Below are positions 13,551 through 26,206 of a stretch of 64,000 nt of DNA, in pieces. The stretch's first letter is position 1. Every line of letters starts with the position of its first letter. Under the pieces are notes generated by a model. The model was not told the DNA's origin. It worked only from the letters and a program-made list of their open reading frames with translations, and did not search any database. The DNA comes from Nymphalis io (taxonomy: Eukaryota > Arthropoda > Insecta > Lepidoptera > Nymphalidae). The stretch is from the NCBI RefSeq assembly GCF_905147045.1, contig NC_065890.1, forward strand, positions 6,076,001-6,140,000, read 5' to 3'. A program made the translations under genes and the position numbers.

Positions 13551-14308
13551 TTTAATAAATTTAATTTTTCAAAGATTTATGAGTTATGATATAAATCAAT
13601 TACATTTTCATGTAACGATTTTCGCAATAATTAAACACTTAAAATTGAAAAAATCGTGGTTGTGACTTAGGTCAAATGTCAAGACTGTCAATTGGCCGTT
13701 AAAGTCAAAGAATAGAGTATGTAACAATGATATAACCTATATATTTTTCACTTTTGCAGTCTGTTACACATTGAAACTAGTTGAAAATATTCAGAACTAT
13801 ATGTTTGTGTTTATACAGATGATTTCATACACAAATTTAACTACACTATGACGTTATAATCGAACTTTTCTTTCGTTGAAAAATATGACTCAGAGTTAAA
13901 AATATACTATACTAATAATAATAATACTTAAAAATATACTAATACAATACAATATAAGGCTGAATACTATAAATCTTTTAGTAAAAAATCTAAAAAACAA
14001 CTGGCTGTCATATTTAGTATACAATTGTCAATTTGTCAGACTAAGAATACGGAATAGGGAATAACTGTCAATGTCAATTAACTTTTAAGTAAATGGTTTT
14101 AATTATTGATCATATTATAAGTAGGTACAGTATTTACCATTGAAACATGAATATTATAAATAAAAATATTTTCGTATATCTGACCATCTGAAGCTCTGTC
14201 GTAATTTTTGGGAGACTGGAAATAGGAAGCTTAAATGAAAGTAGCGCGTTATTGCCATTACTATAACAATTGAAAAGCCGTTTATATAGCGCCCATTAAA
14301 AGAATAAA

Positions 14309-16960
14309 ATGGGAAGTCCAGAACGAGAATTGTGTCCTCCATCCTCAGAAGAAGATGAATTAACTTTACCCCGTGCTAGTATTAACAAAATGATAAAAGA
14401 ATTGGTCCCCTCTGTTCGTGTTGCATTCGAGTCTCGGGAGTTAATTCTTAACTGTTGTACTGAATTTATTCATCTTATTAGTTCTGAAGCTAATGAAGTG
14501 TGTAATCAAAGTAATAAAAAAACGATCAATGCTGAACATGTACTGACAGGTAAATTTTTAATGCTTAAATCATTTCATTTTCAAAATAGTATATTAAACA
14601 TTTAAAAGATTGGAATCAATATGAAATTTATTTTAAAAATATTATTTTGCAATTGACACTTATAAGCATATGTATATTTGCGATAGTACCCTAAATCAAG
14701 ATTCTTTCTTGTTTCTATGTGGGTGGTTAATTAGCAGTACTTTGGGTGTGCACTATCAATATCATTTGTTTTGATAAATTTTATCTAATAAAAATATATC
14801 TGTTACCTAAAGTTGTTTGCACAATTAGTTAGCCAACAATTTTTAAAATAAGTTATGTCCCTTTTTAGCATTGGTTAGATTAGGATTTAGTGACTATACA
14901 TGTGAAGCAGAAGCAGTTCTTAAGGATTGTAAAGCAGTGGCTGCAAAGAGAAGAAGACAAAGCACAAGACTAGAAAATCTTGGTATACCAGAAGAAGAAC
15001 TTCTAAGACAACAACAAGAATTATTTGCAAAGGTGAGGAAAAAATCATTAGTAATAATGAATCATCAAACAATAGATACTTTTAATTTTTATTTTAAAGG
15101 CTCTATATAGTTTTCATCATTTTTCAATTTCATTCTAAATGTTACTAGCATATGTTTTATTTACATCTAAATGGTAAAAACCGTCAAGCACAATATTGTG
15201 TAGATCAACATATCATTTATATTGACCAAGATCTTATGTACTAGCTGAATGTTCTATGAATGTCTTATAAAGAGCAGTGTTCTTACAACAGTGTTCGTAC
15301 AACATATGTAAGCAACTGTATTTAACTAATATTTTAGGATAATTCTATCTTTTAAAATGACCATCCCTATTGTGAAGAAAGTAACACAGTGCACAAACCA
15401 TACAATGATAATAATATAATGTGCGTTGCATGTTTTTTCATGTTATGTGTTTTATTTGAATAGGCAAAAACTAATTTTTCTTATGCAAAAATTTAGTATG
15501 TCAATGTGACTTACCTTACTATTGTTTTTTATGACCAACTATGACTAATCCCTTTAATGTTGTTATAACTGATTGATTTTGACAGTACTATTATACTATA
15601 CTTAGTATTTCATTATTTTATTTTTTGGTATCCATATAATCATAACATTAAAGAGTGCTTATGAGAGTAACTGAAAGCTTGCAAAAAAAAGAAGTTCAAA
15701 ATATACCTGCTTATGAGTTGAATTTAAAAATTAAATGATCTTTCTTTAATTATAATTATTTTGTGACTCATTCATTAAAACATTTAAGTGCCTTTTTATT
15801 TCTCACTATTTATTTATTACATTACAGGGAGCAAGTACCACTTGTATATAATAATTTTTACCTAACTTATTTTCATTTCAAGCATTATTTATGTAGATAG
15901 TTTTAACTATAGGATTTCCAAAAAATAACATTACCAATTTTTTTATTAAATTCATCAATTTATTTTTCTAACACTACATGTTACCTAGTGTCATATAATG
16001 TATTTGCAAAAGGTATTATAGGAGGTTAGGGAAAATAAAAGAAGTGTCTCCATTTTAAATGTGATATATTCATTCACCATATATAATAAATTTAGTCAGA
16101 CTGTAATAGAAGGAAAACCAAATTTTTAAAATTGACAGATTCTATTTTTACAGGTCAGTGACTCATTATAATAATATAATAAAACAATATTTTTGCTTAC
16201 ATAGTTTATTTAATTATAAGGTACCTGTTGGATTTAATCAATTATGATTAAATCCAACAGGTACCTTACCGTGACGAAGCAGTCATGGTAAGGTAATGCC
16301 GTCTTACTGCTAGTTTATATTGCTATGAATAAAATCATGCATTATAATAATAGATAAAAGGTTGTAACAAGATGTATGCAATATTGCCTTCCACATTCGT
16401 TATTTTGTTCTTTTTGAATAGTGATTTGTGTATTTATTCAGAAATTATATATTTTGTTTCTGATAATGGTGAAATTAAAAATGAATTACTGTTAAAAATA
16501 GGTATCAAAATAATTACGATAATAGATGGTGCCCTACTTTTGGCACAACGCCAGTGGGGTTTTAATGACTGCAGTGCGGTCGCATGGCGCTGCCGCAACG
16601 CGCTACAGTCATTCATTCATTTTGTACGATGCAATTATTGTGTAACATAACGGATAACAGTTATTTAAATACTTAGATCAAAATATGTAACTCATACAAA
16701 CTCGGTAAATGCTCTAAACTTAAAGCTGTGATATATTTATTTCTAAATTCAATATTGAAATTATTAATGTCTATCGAAGTAAATTTAATCGTTTGTATTT
16801 GTATTGCCAGGCTCGAGAGGAACAAGCGAAACAAGATCAACAACAATGGTTGTTACTACAACAACATGGATTAGTTGGAATGGAAGGGCCACCTCAGTCA
16901 TACGTTCCGCCCCCGCCAGGAACTAAGCAAGAGGACACTGAAGATGATGATTATTCATAA
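14309..16960 (+). CDS. DR1: Down-regulator of transcription 1 (NC2-beta)
   Basis: Histone-fold subunit of negative cofactor 2. With DRAP1 it binds TBP on promoter DNA and blocks TFIIA/TFIIB entry; in insects it also belongs to the ATAC acetyltransferase complex. Three exons (14309-14549, 14869-15032, 16811-16960) give 184 residues; human has 176. The histone fold spans roughly residues 19-95, starting with LPRASINKMIKELVP and continuing through the NKKTINAEHV loop. It is followed by the basic AAKRRRQSTRLENLGIPEEELLRQQQELF segment and a Gln-rich tail ending in acidic EDTEDDDYS. Intron 2 is about 1.8 kb and holds the hairpin cluster described separately. Confidence 0.97.
16217..16295. repeat. 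Compound hairpin: perfect 24-bp inverted repeat plus a second stem
   Basis: In DR1 intron 2, arms 16217-16240 and 16245-16268 are exact reverse complements with a 4-base loop. The end of the second arm is also the start of another inverted repeat, 16262-16275 with 16282-16295, with one mismatch over 14 positions and a 6-base loop. The segment shows no open frame. Confidence 0.85.
16564..16613. repeat. G+C-rich imperfect inverted repeat
   Basis: Within DR1 intron 2, aatgactgcag at 16564-16574 pairs with ctacagtcatt at 16603-16613 (one mismatch). They flank a G+C-rich core that stands out from the A+T-rich intron. It is possibly a MITE or SINE remnant. Confidence 0.5.
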
Positions 16961-17997
16961 AGGAAACATCATTACACACACAGACCACAATTGCATTATA
17001 TTTTTTGTAACAACATAACAGTTAAACTATCTACTTAAGCTTGTGTTTTAGATAAAATTACATCATTTTAGAAATACAAACCAAAATTGTTTCATTGTAA
17101 TAGGTTCTTACCCAATTTCTATTATTGTCGGGTCTGCTTAATTGGTAATTGCTTAAAAGTTAAGGATTTTATTTACAAGTATGGTGAAATGTCGTCCATA
17201 TCAAATACAACAATAATATTAACTTCGTATTGAAAAACTCGATATTAAAATTACAGTTTTAATCGTAATACATAATGAATACATAGCAAATCTTTATAAT
17301 TATAGTATATACAATATACCTTCAAGTAAACAATATTGCTATACTAAAATTCCTAAATACTAGACACATTATGGCGAATCTTTTCTTTGATATGTTTTAA
17401 TATTTTTTGGTAAATAGTAGCTACTGTTGCATATTGAATTAAAAGTAAATACTTTATTTAAATTTGATTGTAATTAATACAATAAACTCTGCATAAATAA
17501 TACATAGGTAACCTATTTTTTTTAAGCCTGAAAAGGCATTGTTTCTTGTTTATTAATTTTTAAAATTAATTTTTACAATAACATAGATTAAGAAGCGTTT
17601 ACTCTAGCTGGTCTTAGTATCTTTGGTTAGTTACAGCGTTTCACCATCGATTTCAAAGTCCAGCAAAAGGTTATAATTCGTAAGCCTCTTGCTAGAAACA
17701 AGCTGTTTATAAATTTGTTCCTACTAAATTATTAATTTCGTTTAGGTAATTTTTTTTAAGAAAATAAAGACGCGTTCCAATAACTATCTCACTTCGTTGG
17801 ATTTTAGGATAAAAGAGATTATATATAAACATATAAACGTCTATTTCAAACGTTTATATTCTCTGATCTGACGACTACGTAACCATAGTTTATTATGTAA
17901 ATAAAATGTCAATACTGATATAATGATGATATTCCTATCATTTTAATTTACTACGTTTAAATAAAATAATACAGCCATACGAGATGTTTAATCTATA
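16961..17997. other. Intergenic, DR1 3' UTR and promoter of the next gene
   Basis: A+T-rich with no supported gene. The DR1 3' UTR occupies the first part. Nothing else is seen. Confidence 0.5.
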
Positions 17998-19536
17998 ATG
18001 AATAATGAAGAAACAAAACAGAAAAAAAAAAATCGTCAAAAAACTAGCATTCAAACAACTTCAACAGCAACTAACTCTGAAACACGAGTGAGTGTTATAA
18101 TTGATAAAAAACCTAAGTTTTTATCCTTTTTTAATTGCGACATATATTTACAATATGTAATTTCGTCAAAGTTCATCTTTTAAGGATTAACATTATTTTA
18201 GGAAATCGCGGATGGTGGACATATCAACAAAGAACCATTAAAACCACTCTATCCATTAGCGGCTAAAGATTCGGAATGGGTTGATATTTTACAAACTACT
18301 ACAAACGACAAAAATTCCAACAAAAATAATGACGAGGAAGTACTACTACAACACGTAAAATATTCTTTTCACATGTACCTACAAAAAAAAAGTACCTACC
18401 TACCTATATATAAAAAAATATTAAACGATTCCATACAACGGTTATTTTAAAAAAAATATTACAAATATTAATAATTACTTCGTCTCTTGAAACGATAAAT
18501 ACTTAAGCATTAAACAGGCGATTCATCGATTTTACCTTCCTCTATGTAAGCGGTAGCTCGTAAGATAAATGACTGTAGATCCTGAGCGTTCGAAATCTGG
18601 GTCAAATGAAAGATATTGGGTTCTTTTGTAAAGCTAGTTTCCGATGCGACTATCAGCCTTGGCCGATATTCGTCAGGAAGACATAATCGTCTATAGTTAT
18701 ATAAATACATATATAAATCTAAGTAAGATTAAGAAACACAATGTTTTAGGTAGAGTGTGAAGATGGACCACAAACGGAGCCTCTTGCTTTAATGTTTCCC
18801 GGCTTACTTGAAAAAGACCCTGAAATGTTAGAAGGAATGTTAAATAAAGCTATGTCAACGACAGAAGTAACTAAATATCTGGTTGGTCAAAAAGCTAACT
18901 TTGCGTTTATGAAAAAAGTAAATCGTCTAATTCCTACTGACAAGGTTAGATATTTTTTAATAATATATTCATACATATTTATTAAGTGTAGTATGTTCTT
19001 ACTCATCATTTTCTTGTTTTTACCCTATTTATTTCGAGTCGTCATGGACTATGTATTTGTCAAAAATATATGATCAGCCATCGTTAAAGCCAACCATCCT
19101 TGGGAATACATTGATTTCTCGCTACCGCTCAATTATATGTTGAAGCGCAATCAAGTCTATACTCCATATTGAGATTAACAAAAATTCAATCGGTTGGCTT
19201 TAAGACAACACAAGGCTAAAACGGAATAGCATTAGTGCACTTTTCTACTGTGTCAGATTGACCCTACTGAGTTATAAGTTAAGAGTTAAGTTATAAGTTC
19301 TATGATACTTTAACAATGATTGCAGAAATGGTTGGAAAGTTTAACCGAAGACAGTACCTCCTGCTTTTCAATGGAATCGAAATTACATGATGAGGGTATT
19401 ATTTTAAATAAACTAGTTACTTCATAATATCATTATTTTATGTTTATAATATGTATATGAGTTTTATATTTAAGGTTTGGACGATTTAATTGTGAATAAT
19501 GAGCCTGATGAAAGCTTGGACTCTCATAAATTATAA
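17998..19536 (+). CDS. Unrecognised 189-residue protein, five exons
   Basis: Exons 17998-18087, 18202-18354, 18750-18944, 19326-19395 and 19475-19536 join in frame with good GT-AG sites and end at a TAA. I do not recognise the family. The N-terminus is Lys/Thr-rich with a basic KKKNRQK patch near residue 9. The middle has acidic stretches. The most ordered part is about residues 90-146 in exon 3, predicted helical, with LMFPGLLEKDPEMLEGML, VTKYLVGQKANFAFMKKV and RLIPTDK motifs. No signal peptide, membrane segment or cysteine motif is visible, so a soluble protein is expected. The frame holds across four introns with mixed phases, which supports a real gene. A minus-strand ORF lies within its second intron. 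Confidence 0.75.
19084..19203. repeat. 120-bp segment with 12-bp terminal inverted repeats
   Basis: ttaaagccaacc at 19084-19095 is the exact reverse complement of ggttggctttaa at 19192-19203. It lies in intron 3 of the 189-residue protein gene and may be a small MITE. No clear target-site duplication was found. Confidence 0.4.
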
Positions 19537-20548
19537 GTCCCAAAAGACTTATATTAAAAGAATTTAAAAATAAACGTAGTTACATTTATTTTATTTTTAA
19601 TTTATTTAGGTACTAGGTATACAGATTCAAATGCAAATTTATTAATACACTAACTGCCCGTGTTAATTTTGACACAACACCCTTTCTCGTGACAAAAGAC
19701 CCCTAAATTATTTAAATGAAATAAAATCTGGTTACAGAAAAAATTGCACTCTAAAAAGTATGAAAGCAAAATCTATAATTTTCAGAAAAACTTATTTACC
19801 TACATTATATTATTATATATATCTATTTACACATAGATATAGTAATTTTCAGAGAAGAGCTGTGATCAGATACTACCTTTCCCTTTAAGGATCCTTAAAT
19901 ATAAATATCCTAAGTGTATTGTTAAATAAGCAACCCTTCCAAGTTCCAATTTGACCATGGCTATCTCAATGTTTGTGCAGTATAATACTTATCTATGCAC
20001 CTGCGTAGATAGCGGTCATTCTAATTGATCGCCGTGGCCGAAATCGGTCGGTTAAAATTATTTTTAATATGGATAAAATCAATCAAATAGCCAATGAGTC
20101 ATTTAAAATGTTTATTGCTTTATATGTTCAATCCTGGGTAGTAACATTCTCTATTAATATTTCATCAGTCTATTTATTGCAAAACAACGATGTATTCGAC
20201 AAAACAAGAATTCATTTTTATCTTAGATCCTGTTCCACTTGTTTTATAATTCTATTACAAATGAAATGATTTACCAAACTTATGACTTGATAATTTTAAA
20301 ATCACATTTGAATTCTAAGACAATTTAATATCGAAAGTATGTTTTCGTTAGGCATTTAATTATTCATCAACGTTATTTCGGATATGCAATATAACCAATG
20401 CATCAAAACCGTCAAATGTTACAACTTTGCCAACCATTTTTATCCGAAAAGCAATTTAAAAGCATATTTAGTAACAGGAAAATATTTTAGATTTATAGCA
20501 ATATTGATTACTTGATTGGAAAGTAAATTATATTTGTGACAGTTCACA
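19537..20548. other. Intergenic, no gene seen
   Basis: A+T-rich sequence after the stop of the 189-residue gene. The open frame at 20069-20269 lacks splice context or family resemblance and is not called. Confidence 0.4.
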
Positions 20549-20785
20549 ACACTGCTGATGGTAAGTGGTCACCAACGCCCGCTCGCCCGCTTACATCGCC
20601 AATATTGGGAACTAAAATGTTATGTTCTTTGTGCCTGTAATTACACTGGCCCACTCACCCTTCAAACCGGAACACAACAATACCAAGTACTGCTTTGTTT
20701 TGCGGCAGAATATCTGATGAGATGAGGGTGGTATCTACCCAGACGAGCTTGCACAAAACTCTACCACCACCACGAGTAAACGTAC
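20549..20785 (-). mobile_element. Metulj-like SINE, minus orientation
   Basis: Reverse complement of the copy at 7644-7940. Shared blocks are gatggtaagtggtcaccaacgc, gtgcctgtaattacactggc, ttcaaaccggaacacaacaa and cccagacgagcttgcacaaa. It is truncated at the tail end. Confidence 0.75.
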
Positions 20786-20894
20786 TGCATTTGTATCCAA
20801 ATTAATTCTATAAAGTGTAACGTTAGATCTCGTAGTATGTAGAGCGTATTTTTGCGAACAAATTACTGCAGTTAAGTGTTTTTGGATAGACTTC

Positions 20895-21524
20895 ATGGCG
20901 AAAACGCAAGTAAGATTACTGTTTTGTTTGTTATTTAACTATTTTAGATAATTTACACCTAAATGTTCAAAGCAATGATTGTCAGTATTGCTCCCTACCA
21001 AAAAGTACTCAGCAGACTTAAAAAAATGTAATCGGGTTAATAATTATGATAACAATCTTCAATCATGATTGCAAATTAACTTTGATTTATACTTAATATG
21101 GCGCGGTGACGCCCTGGGGCACTCACTTGAATTACTTTATTTTTTTGATTACTTTCGTTAATCTTGAATCGTGATTGATTACATATTGTGTTCGTAATCT
21201 TAATCTATAATCTGAGTACATTTTATCCAAGTCTGATTATCATATTTACATATTTTTAATATTGATATAGAGTCCAGCTAATAACGGCTCTATCCTAACT
21301 AGCAAATATTACAACTAATTTCTTAATCTATTTTTTTTTATAAGAGTTAAAAATTTCAGAAAAAAAAATCCGGTCCAGATAAAGGCAAAGAAAAATGGTT
21401 GATAAGGTTTCGAACAAGCAAAAATTACTCCAAAGACCTTAACTCTAATAAACATTTATATGGAAACATTGTTTTATTATTTATTTACATAAATTAAAAT
21501 ATAATTTTATTTATTGTGTCAACG
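20895..21524 (+). CDS. Weak candidate small two-exon gene
   Basis: ATG at 20895 begins MAKTQ, followed by a canonical donor at 20910. A pyrimidine-poor acceptor ending at 21359 opens an exon in frame: Lys-rich KKKSGPDKGKEKW, then an ordinary stretch, stopping near 21524. The product would be about 55 residues. It could also be the 5' end of a longer gene, because a second donor occurs in exon 2 (gataag/gtttcg near 21405). No family is recognised. Chance assembly is quite possible. Confidence 0.25.
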
Positions 21525-22786
21525 CTTAAACTTTAAAACCGTCTGAAAAAGTTTGTAAAAGTAAGGCACTAGGTACCATTGCCCACTCAACTTGTTATGA
21601 AAATGTAAAAGTAACAAACAAAATTTTGAATGTTATAATGTGTGCTATATTGGTGTTAAAATTAGATAAAATTAAGGAATGCTTTGCCCGCCATGCAAAT
21701 AAAAAAATATATAAATAAAATCTTAATTTATAATAAATAGTTTATAGCAAACGCATGATCAAACATATTATACTAAAAAAAAATTAAATATCTAACATTT
21801 TACAAAAAAAATAGGCAGTTATTATATACGACGATATTCAATTACTTAAAAGTGATACTTCATAGGGCTTTCGGCAGCGATTAAGTTCAGAAATATGGAT
21901 AAACTTAACTCTATTATTGCTGCAAGTATTAATAATAAACTGCCATCATTGAAGTAGCCCGTTTTTTTACTTTTTTTTTTAATTATATTAATTTGGAAGA
22001 TATTTTTTTATAATGAACAGTAACTGATGACGACTTGATATTAAATTGAAATTTCTTATTCTGGCTACATCAATCTTGAGCTGTAATTATTTTAAAAAAA
22101 TGTCAGCATATACATTATTTTTATGAAAAGTTACAGAGTTATCTAAATTTAATCTAAAAACTACTTATTAACTACAGCATTACTCAGTACATTTGTTCTA
22201 TGTGTTGTATATAACAATAATTTCAAGAAGGTGTAACATGTTTAAAGTTATTGAATGAGTATGTATTGTATTGTATTTAAAATAAACCTATAACCATAAT
22301 ATTTATTATCTTTATAAAGAAATGATTTTAATGGAAGAATACTTTTATTTATTATTTACTTTGTCAGCTCTTAAAACACAACCGAAAGATTTTTATTTTA
22401 AAATGTTTTTGATTATATCTACTTTACTTACTATTTTTATCTTACTTTGTTACATAAGTTATTCCAATAAAAATGCTAAGGACACATTATATATTTAGCA
22501 AAATAATTAAGGCAACTATTTAAAAATCGTTTTTCTCATCGTGAACATAGGTAGCGAGTTTAAGACGTGAACATTTTAATTAACATTTTTACAGCTCTTA
22601 TTTTTTTCTAACAATTTTTTTAATAATTTATATGTTGAACATCAATAAGCATATATGTACCCATTTGTATATTTAAACTATATACTTCTGATTTACTTGT
22701 CTAAAAATAAGATTCCAGTTTTCGATAGTTACCACGCCTGTACAGGATTCCTTTTAAAACTTATATTAGCTGCCAAACTATTTATT

Positions 22787-23244
22787 AGTAAAAAATATTA
22801 TATATATTGAAAACTTGAAAATTTTGAAAATTGTACATTAATGGAGATGAAGAGAAAGTGACCTTTTTTCTCATTTAATTGTTTATTGGATTTAGTTACA
22901 GAAAATCATTACATTGAGTAAGTCAACATTTATTTGACTTAATTTATATTGGCGCACTGTAAGGATTTGGCACTTTTACGCCCGACCTGCATTCTAAGGA
23001 ATAATTTTGGTGGAGTTTATAAGTAAAAAATATTATATATATTGAAAAATGTTAAAATTGTACATTAATGGAGATGAAGAGAAAGTAACCTTTTTTTTCT
23101 CATTTAATTGTTTATTGGATTTAGTTACTGTAAATCATTACATTGAGTAAGTCAACATTTATTTGACTTAATTTATATTGGCGCACTGTAAGGATTTGGC
23201 ACCTTTACGCCCGACCTGCATTCTAAGGAATAATTTTGGTGGAG
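22787..23244. repeat. Tandem duplication, unit 235 bp, two copies
   Basis: Copy 1 is 22787-23021 and copy 2 is 23022 to about 23244. Both start agtaaaaaatattatatata and run through tacattaatggagatgaaga and ggcgcactgtaaggatttgg to ttctaaggaataattttggt. The copies differ by only a few substitutions and short indels, so the duplication is fairly young. There is no open frame. Confidence 0.85.
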
Positions 23245-24884
23245 GATCCTTACCGCCACAGGGATGGTGACGCACCTGCGTGGGTGTCGTGGGAAATGAT
23301 AAATCTGAGTAAAAATTGTTGTTATTATATTGATTGTAAAGCTACGGAACCCTGACAGTAGATGGTTTAATTGAACTTGATAACATGATTAATGAATAAA
23401 ACATTTACTATTTTAAATTACTTATGTATAATAACTGAACTATATCTGGAGTGAACACACAATGTTCACATATGGAAATGGACAAAGTAGAAACGGTACA
23501 AAGGCTTTGGTTAATTATCGTCATTTTTCTTTCTTTCGCAGCAAGCTAAATACATAATTATATTTAATATTGTAATAAGTGAATCACTGCTGACGAATCT
23601 TTATATACAATTTCATATCAAACAACAAAGTTCTTATACAAAATTACAAACAATTTGCAAATTTTTTTTTCATTAGGTAATCAATCCTATGCGTATTATT
23701 ACGTACTTACTAAATTACTATAACGTTATATACATTAAATACTATCAGTGGCGTAAATTACATTGTAAAGATAGTTAATGGTATATAATTCAAAATAAAA
23801 TTATAGTTATCTAGTTTATACTTTTTGTATAATATTATCTTGACATTTTTTTATCAATTGAATTATGGTATTACTCACTTCAATCACCTTTCAACTAGAT
23901 AGTATTATATAAAGCCTATTCCAATGGCAGAAGTAGAAGTGATTTGCTAATATCATGATTAATATTTTTCTATTTATAATACTGTTTCACTCGACTACCT
24001 ACATAAAATCATTATTATGCTTCCAAATAATTATATTTATTAAGAATATTCGCGAAACATATTCAAATGAACATAGTTACGCCACTGATTGATATAAACC
24101 AGTTTGTGTTTAAGATAAAATCTAAGAACATATTATTACATCTCTATTGATCCCTATATATTGCCATTTCATTTATTATTTATAATATTTCTCTTATTAA
24201 ACTATATCGTACTGTTATATGTTGTTATATAATAACAATGACTGGACTATAAAATTAAAATATTTAAATAAAAAGAATACCAAAAATTAAAAAGGTAATT
24301 TAAAACAAAAATCGATAGATAGTGTACACTTCCTACAATTGTTTAGTTAATTTGTCTTTACAGAATCACTAAGAATTAATTTAAAGTTGTCTTAATATTA
24401 TTACATTTTCAGTATAAAGCAATTTTTCGTTTTTTTTTTAGTTATTAAGGAAGACATTAAATGCATTTTAGGTAAAATAATAAAGAGAGATCGGAAGCAT
24501 CGTTTTCAACTACAATAGATATTTTAACTGCTATGTTAAATACTAAAAGAGTGAAAAGTTATATTTACCTACCAATACATATTAAATATAAAAGCATTTC
24601 AATAAATTGAATAACAAAAGTAAACTAAGTCTAAAACATAATTTCATAACAATAGAAGAATTAGAACAATATAAATTGTACATGTAGAGTAGTATATTAA
24701 TAAAATGGGCGACATTTTTCGAATTATATTTAATCTATTGAATTATTTGAGTTTTTGTTACTTTTCAAGTTCACAATATTATTAATCATTATTTGGTATT
24801 ATATTATATAATAATATTACTTCAAAATTATATATTATAATGTTCTAAACTATTGTTCGTAAATGTTTTATTGCTTTACGGCTG

Positions 24885-24985
24885 CACAAAGTACTTCTCT
24901 TCTCTTATGGAGAAGGTTTAGAGCTAATTGCACTACGCTCATCATTGCAATGCGGTGAGTAAGTGTATCATCCAACACAAACAGG
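24885..24985 (-). repeat. Degenerate tRNA-SINE fragment
   Basis: Blocks such as tggagaaggtttagagc and caatgcggt match the body of the SINE at 29309-29614 in the same orientation, with many changes. Confidence 0.45.
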
Positions 24986-26206
24986 ATTTTTTACAATATC
25001 TTCCTTTACTTGATGGGATACATTATAAGGCCAAAATAAGCATGGATGTCATCAATTAAGATTGACATGCCCTATCCACCAGTATCATACCAGAGATCAG
25101 AAACAACATATGTAAATTTGATGTTAATAGTAGAATTTGAAGAAGAATGACTAACATAAATTTATTAAATATAACAGGGCTGCCATATGTCTGGAATGGA
25201 CAATTTATCTTCACTTACTTTATGTATATAATATAAACTTTTTAGACTTCAATAGTTTTCTTTATCTTACATAACTACATATTAACTAAATTAGTCACAA
25301 ACATTTGTATCTCATATTGTTTATCATCTTTTACAGTTTCATTAACATTTAAATCAATTATATAACTCTCACAATTGTCATGTTATTTTTTATTTTATAC
25401 AAATTATAAACAGTAAATACTGTTTCTTCACAATTAAACTATTATTATAGTATTATTTCACTTGATTTAGTAATATCTCATTTTGGCTCTTTTTCCAATG
25501 CCTTTTTTGTGGAATTTTGACAATATAATAATTTTTTATTAATTATTTTTATTAAATTTTATTTATAAAATGCACAAATAAAACAACAACACCTAAATTG
25601 CAATGTCCTAGAATAATTTCTAGAACTACTGCTAGTTATGGTCAAAAAAATATTTTATAATTTTTATTATATTATTAGGCACAGTCACTAATTATTTGAA
25701 TTATAACTAGAGCCTATTTAACCTATGATGTCTACGACTAATTCTTAAAAAGACATGGACTGGGATTCATTCTCAATTGTGACACCATCAATCAACAAAG
25801 TAAAAGTTAAATCTAACACTTATCTTACGATTAAGGTAGCCAGTTTTAAATTGCACTTTGGATAAACTATGTAAAATTATTTCAAACAATTTTATAATTT
25901 TCTAATAGTTATCTATAACAAAGATATCATATTTTACTGGCATAAAAAATGAAATTGTCTATTATACAGGTAGCTTTAAGATATAACATAAAATTGTAGA
26001 GGTGACTACTGGAATAGAAGACAAATTGATAACTTACTATTATAAACGAGTCCAGTGAATATAATTAGATGTCAATATGACAGTATTGAACGAGTTTCCG
26101 ATTTAGATATAATAAGGCCGCCAAGAATTGCTATGGCTCCGGCGGCAATGAAACGTCACGCACGTAGCCTCAAGCAAGTGCTGGGAGCGCGCGCGCAGGC
26201 GCACCG

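Larger units (their letters stand above)
21525..26206. other. Gene-poor A+T-rich region
   Basis: No supported gene in about 4.7 kb. It holds the tandem duplication at 22787-23244 and a decayed SINE piece at 24885-24985. The remainder is low-complexity A+T-rich DNA. Distal UTR or regulatory DNA cannot be excluded. Confidence 0.5.

Noticed and set aside
16372..16650. Plus-strand ORF of 92 codons in DR1 intron 2
   Set aside because: It lacks homology signs, spans the repeat-like G+C patch and sits inside a spliced intron.
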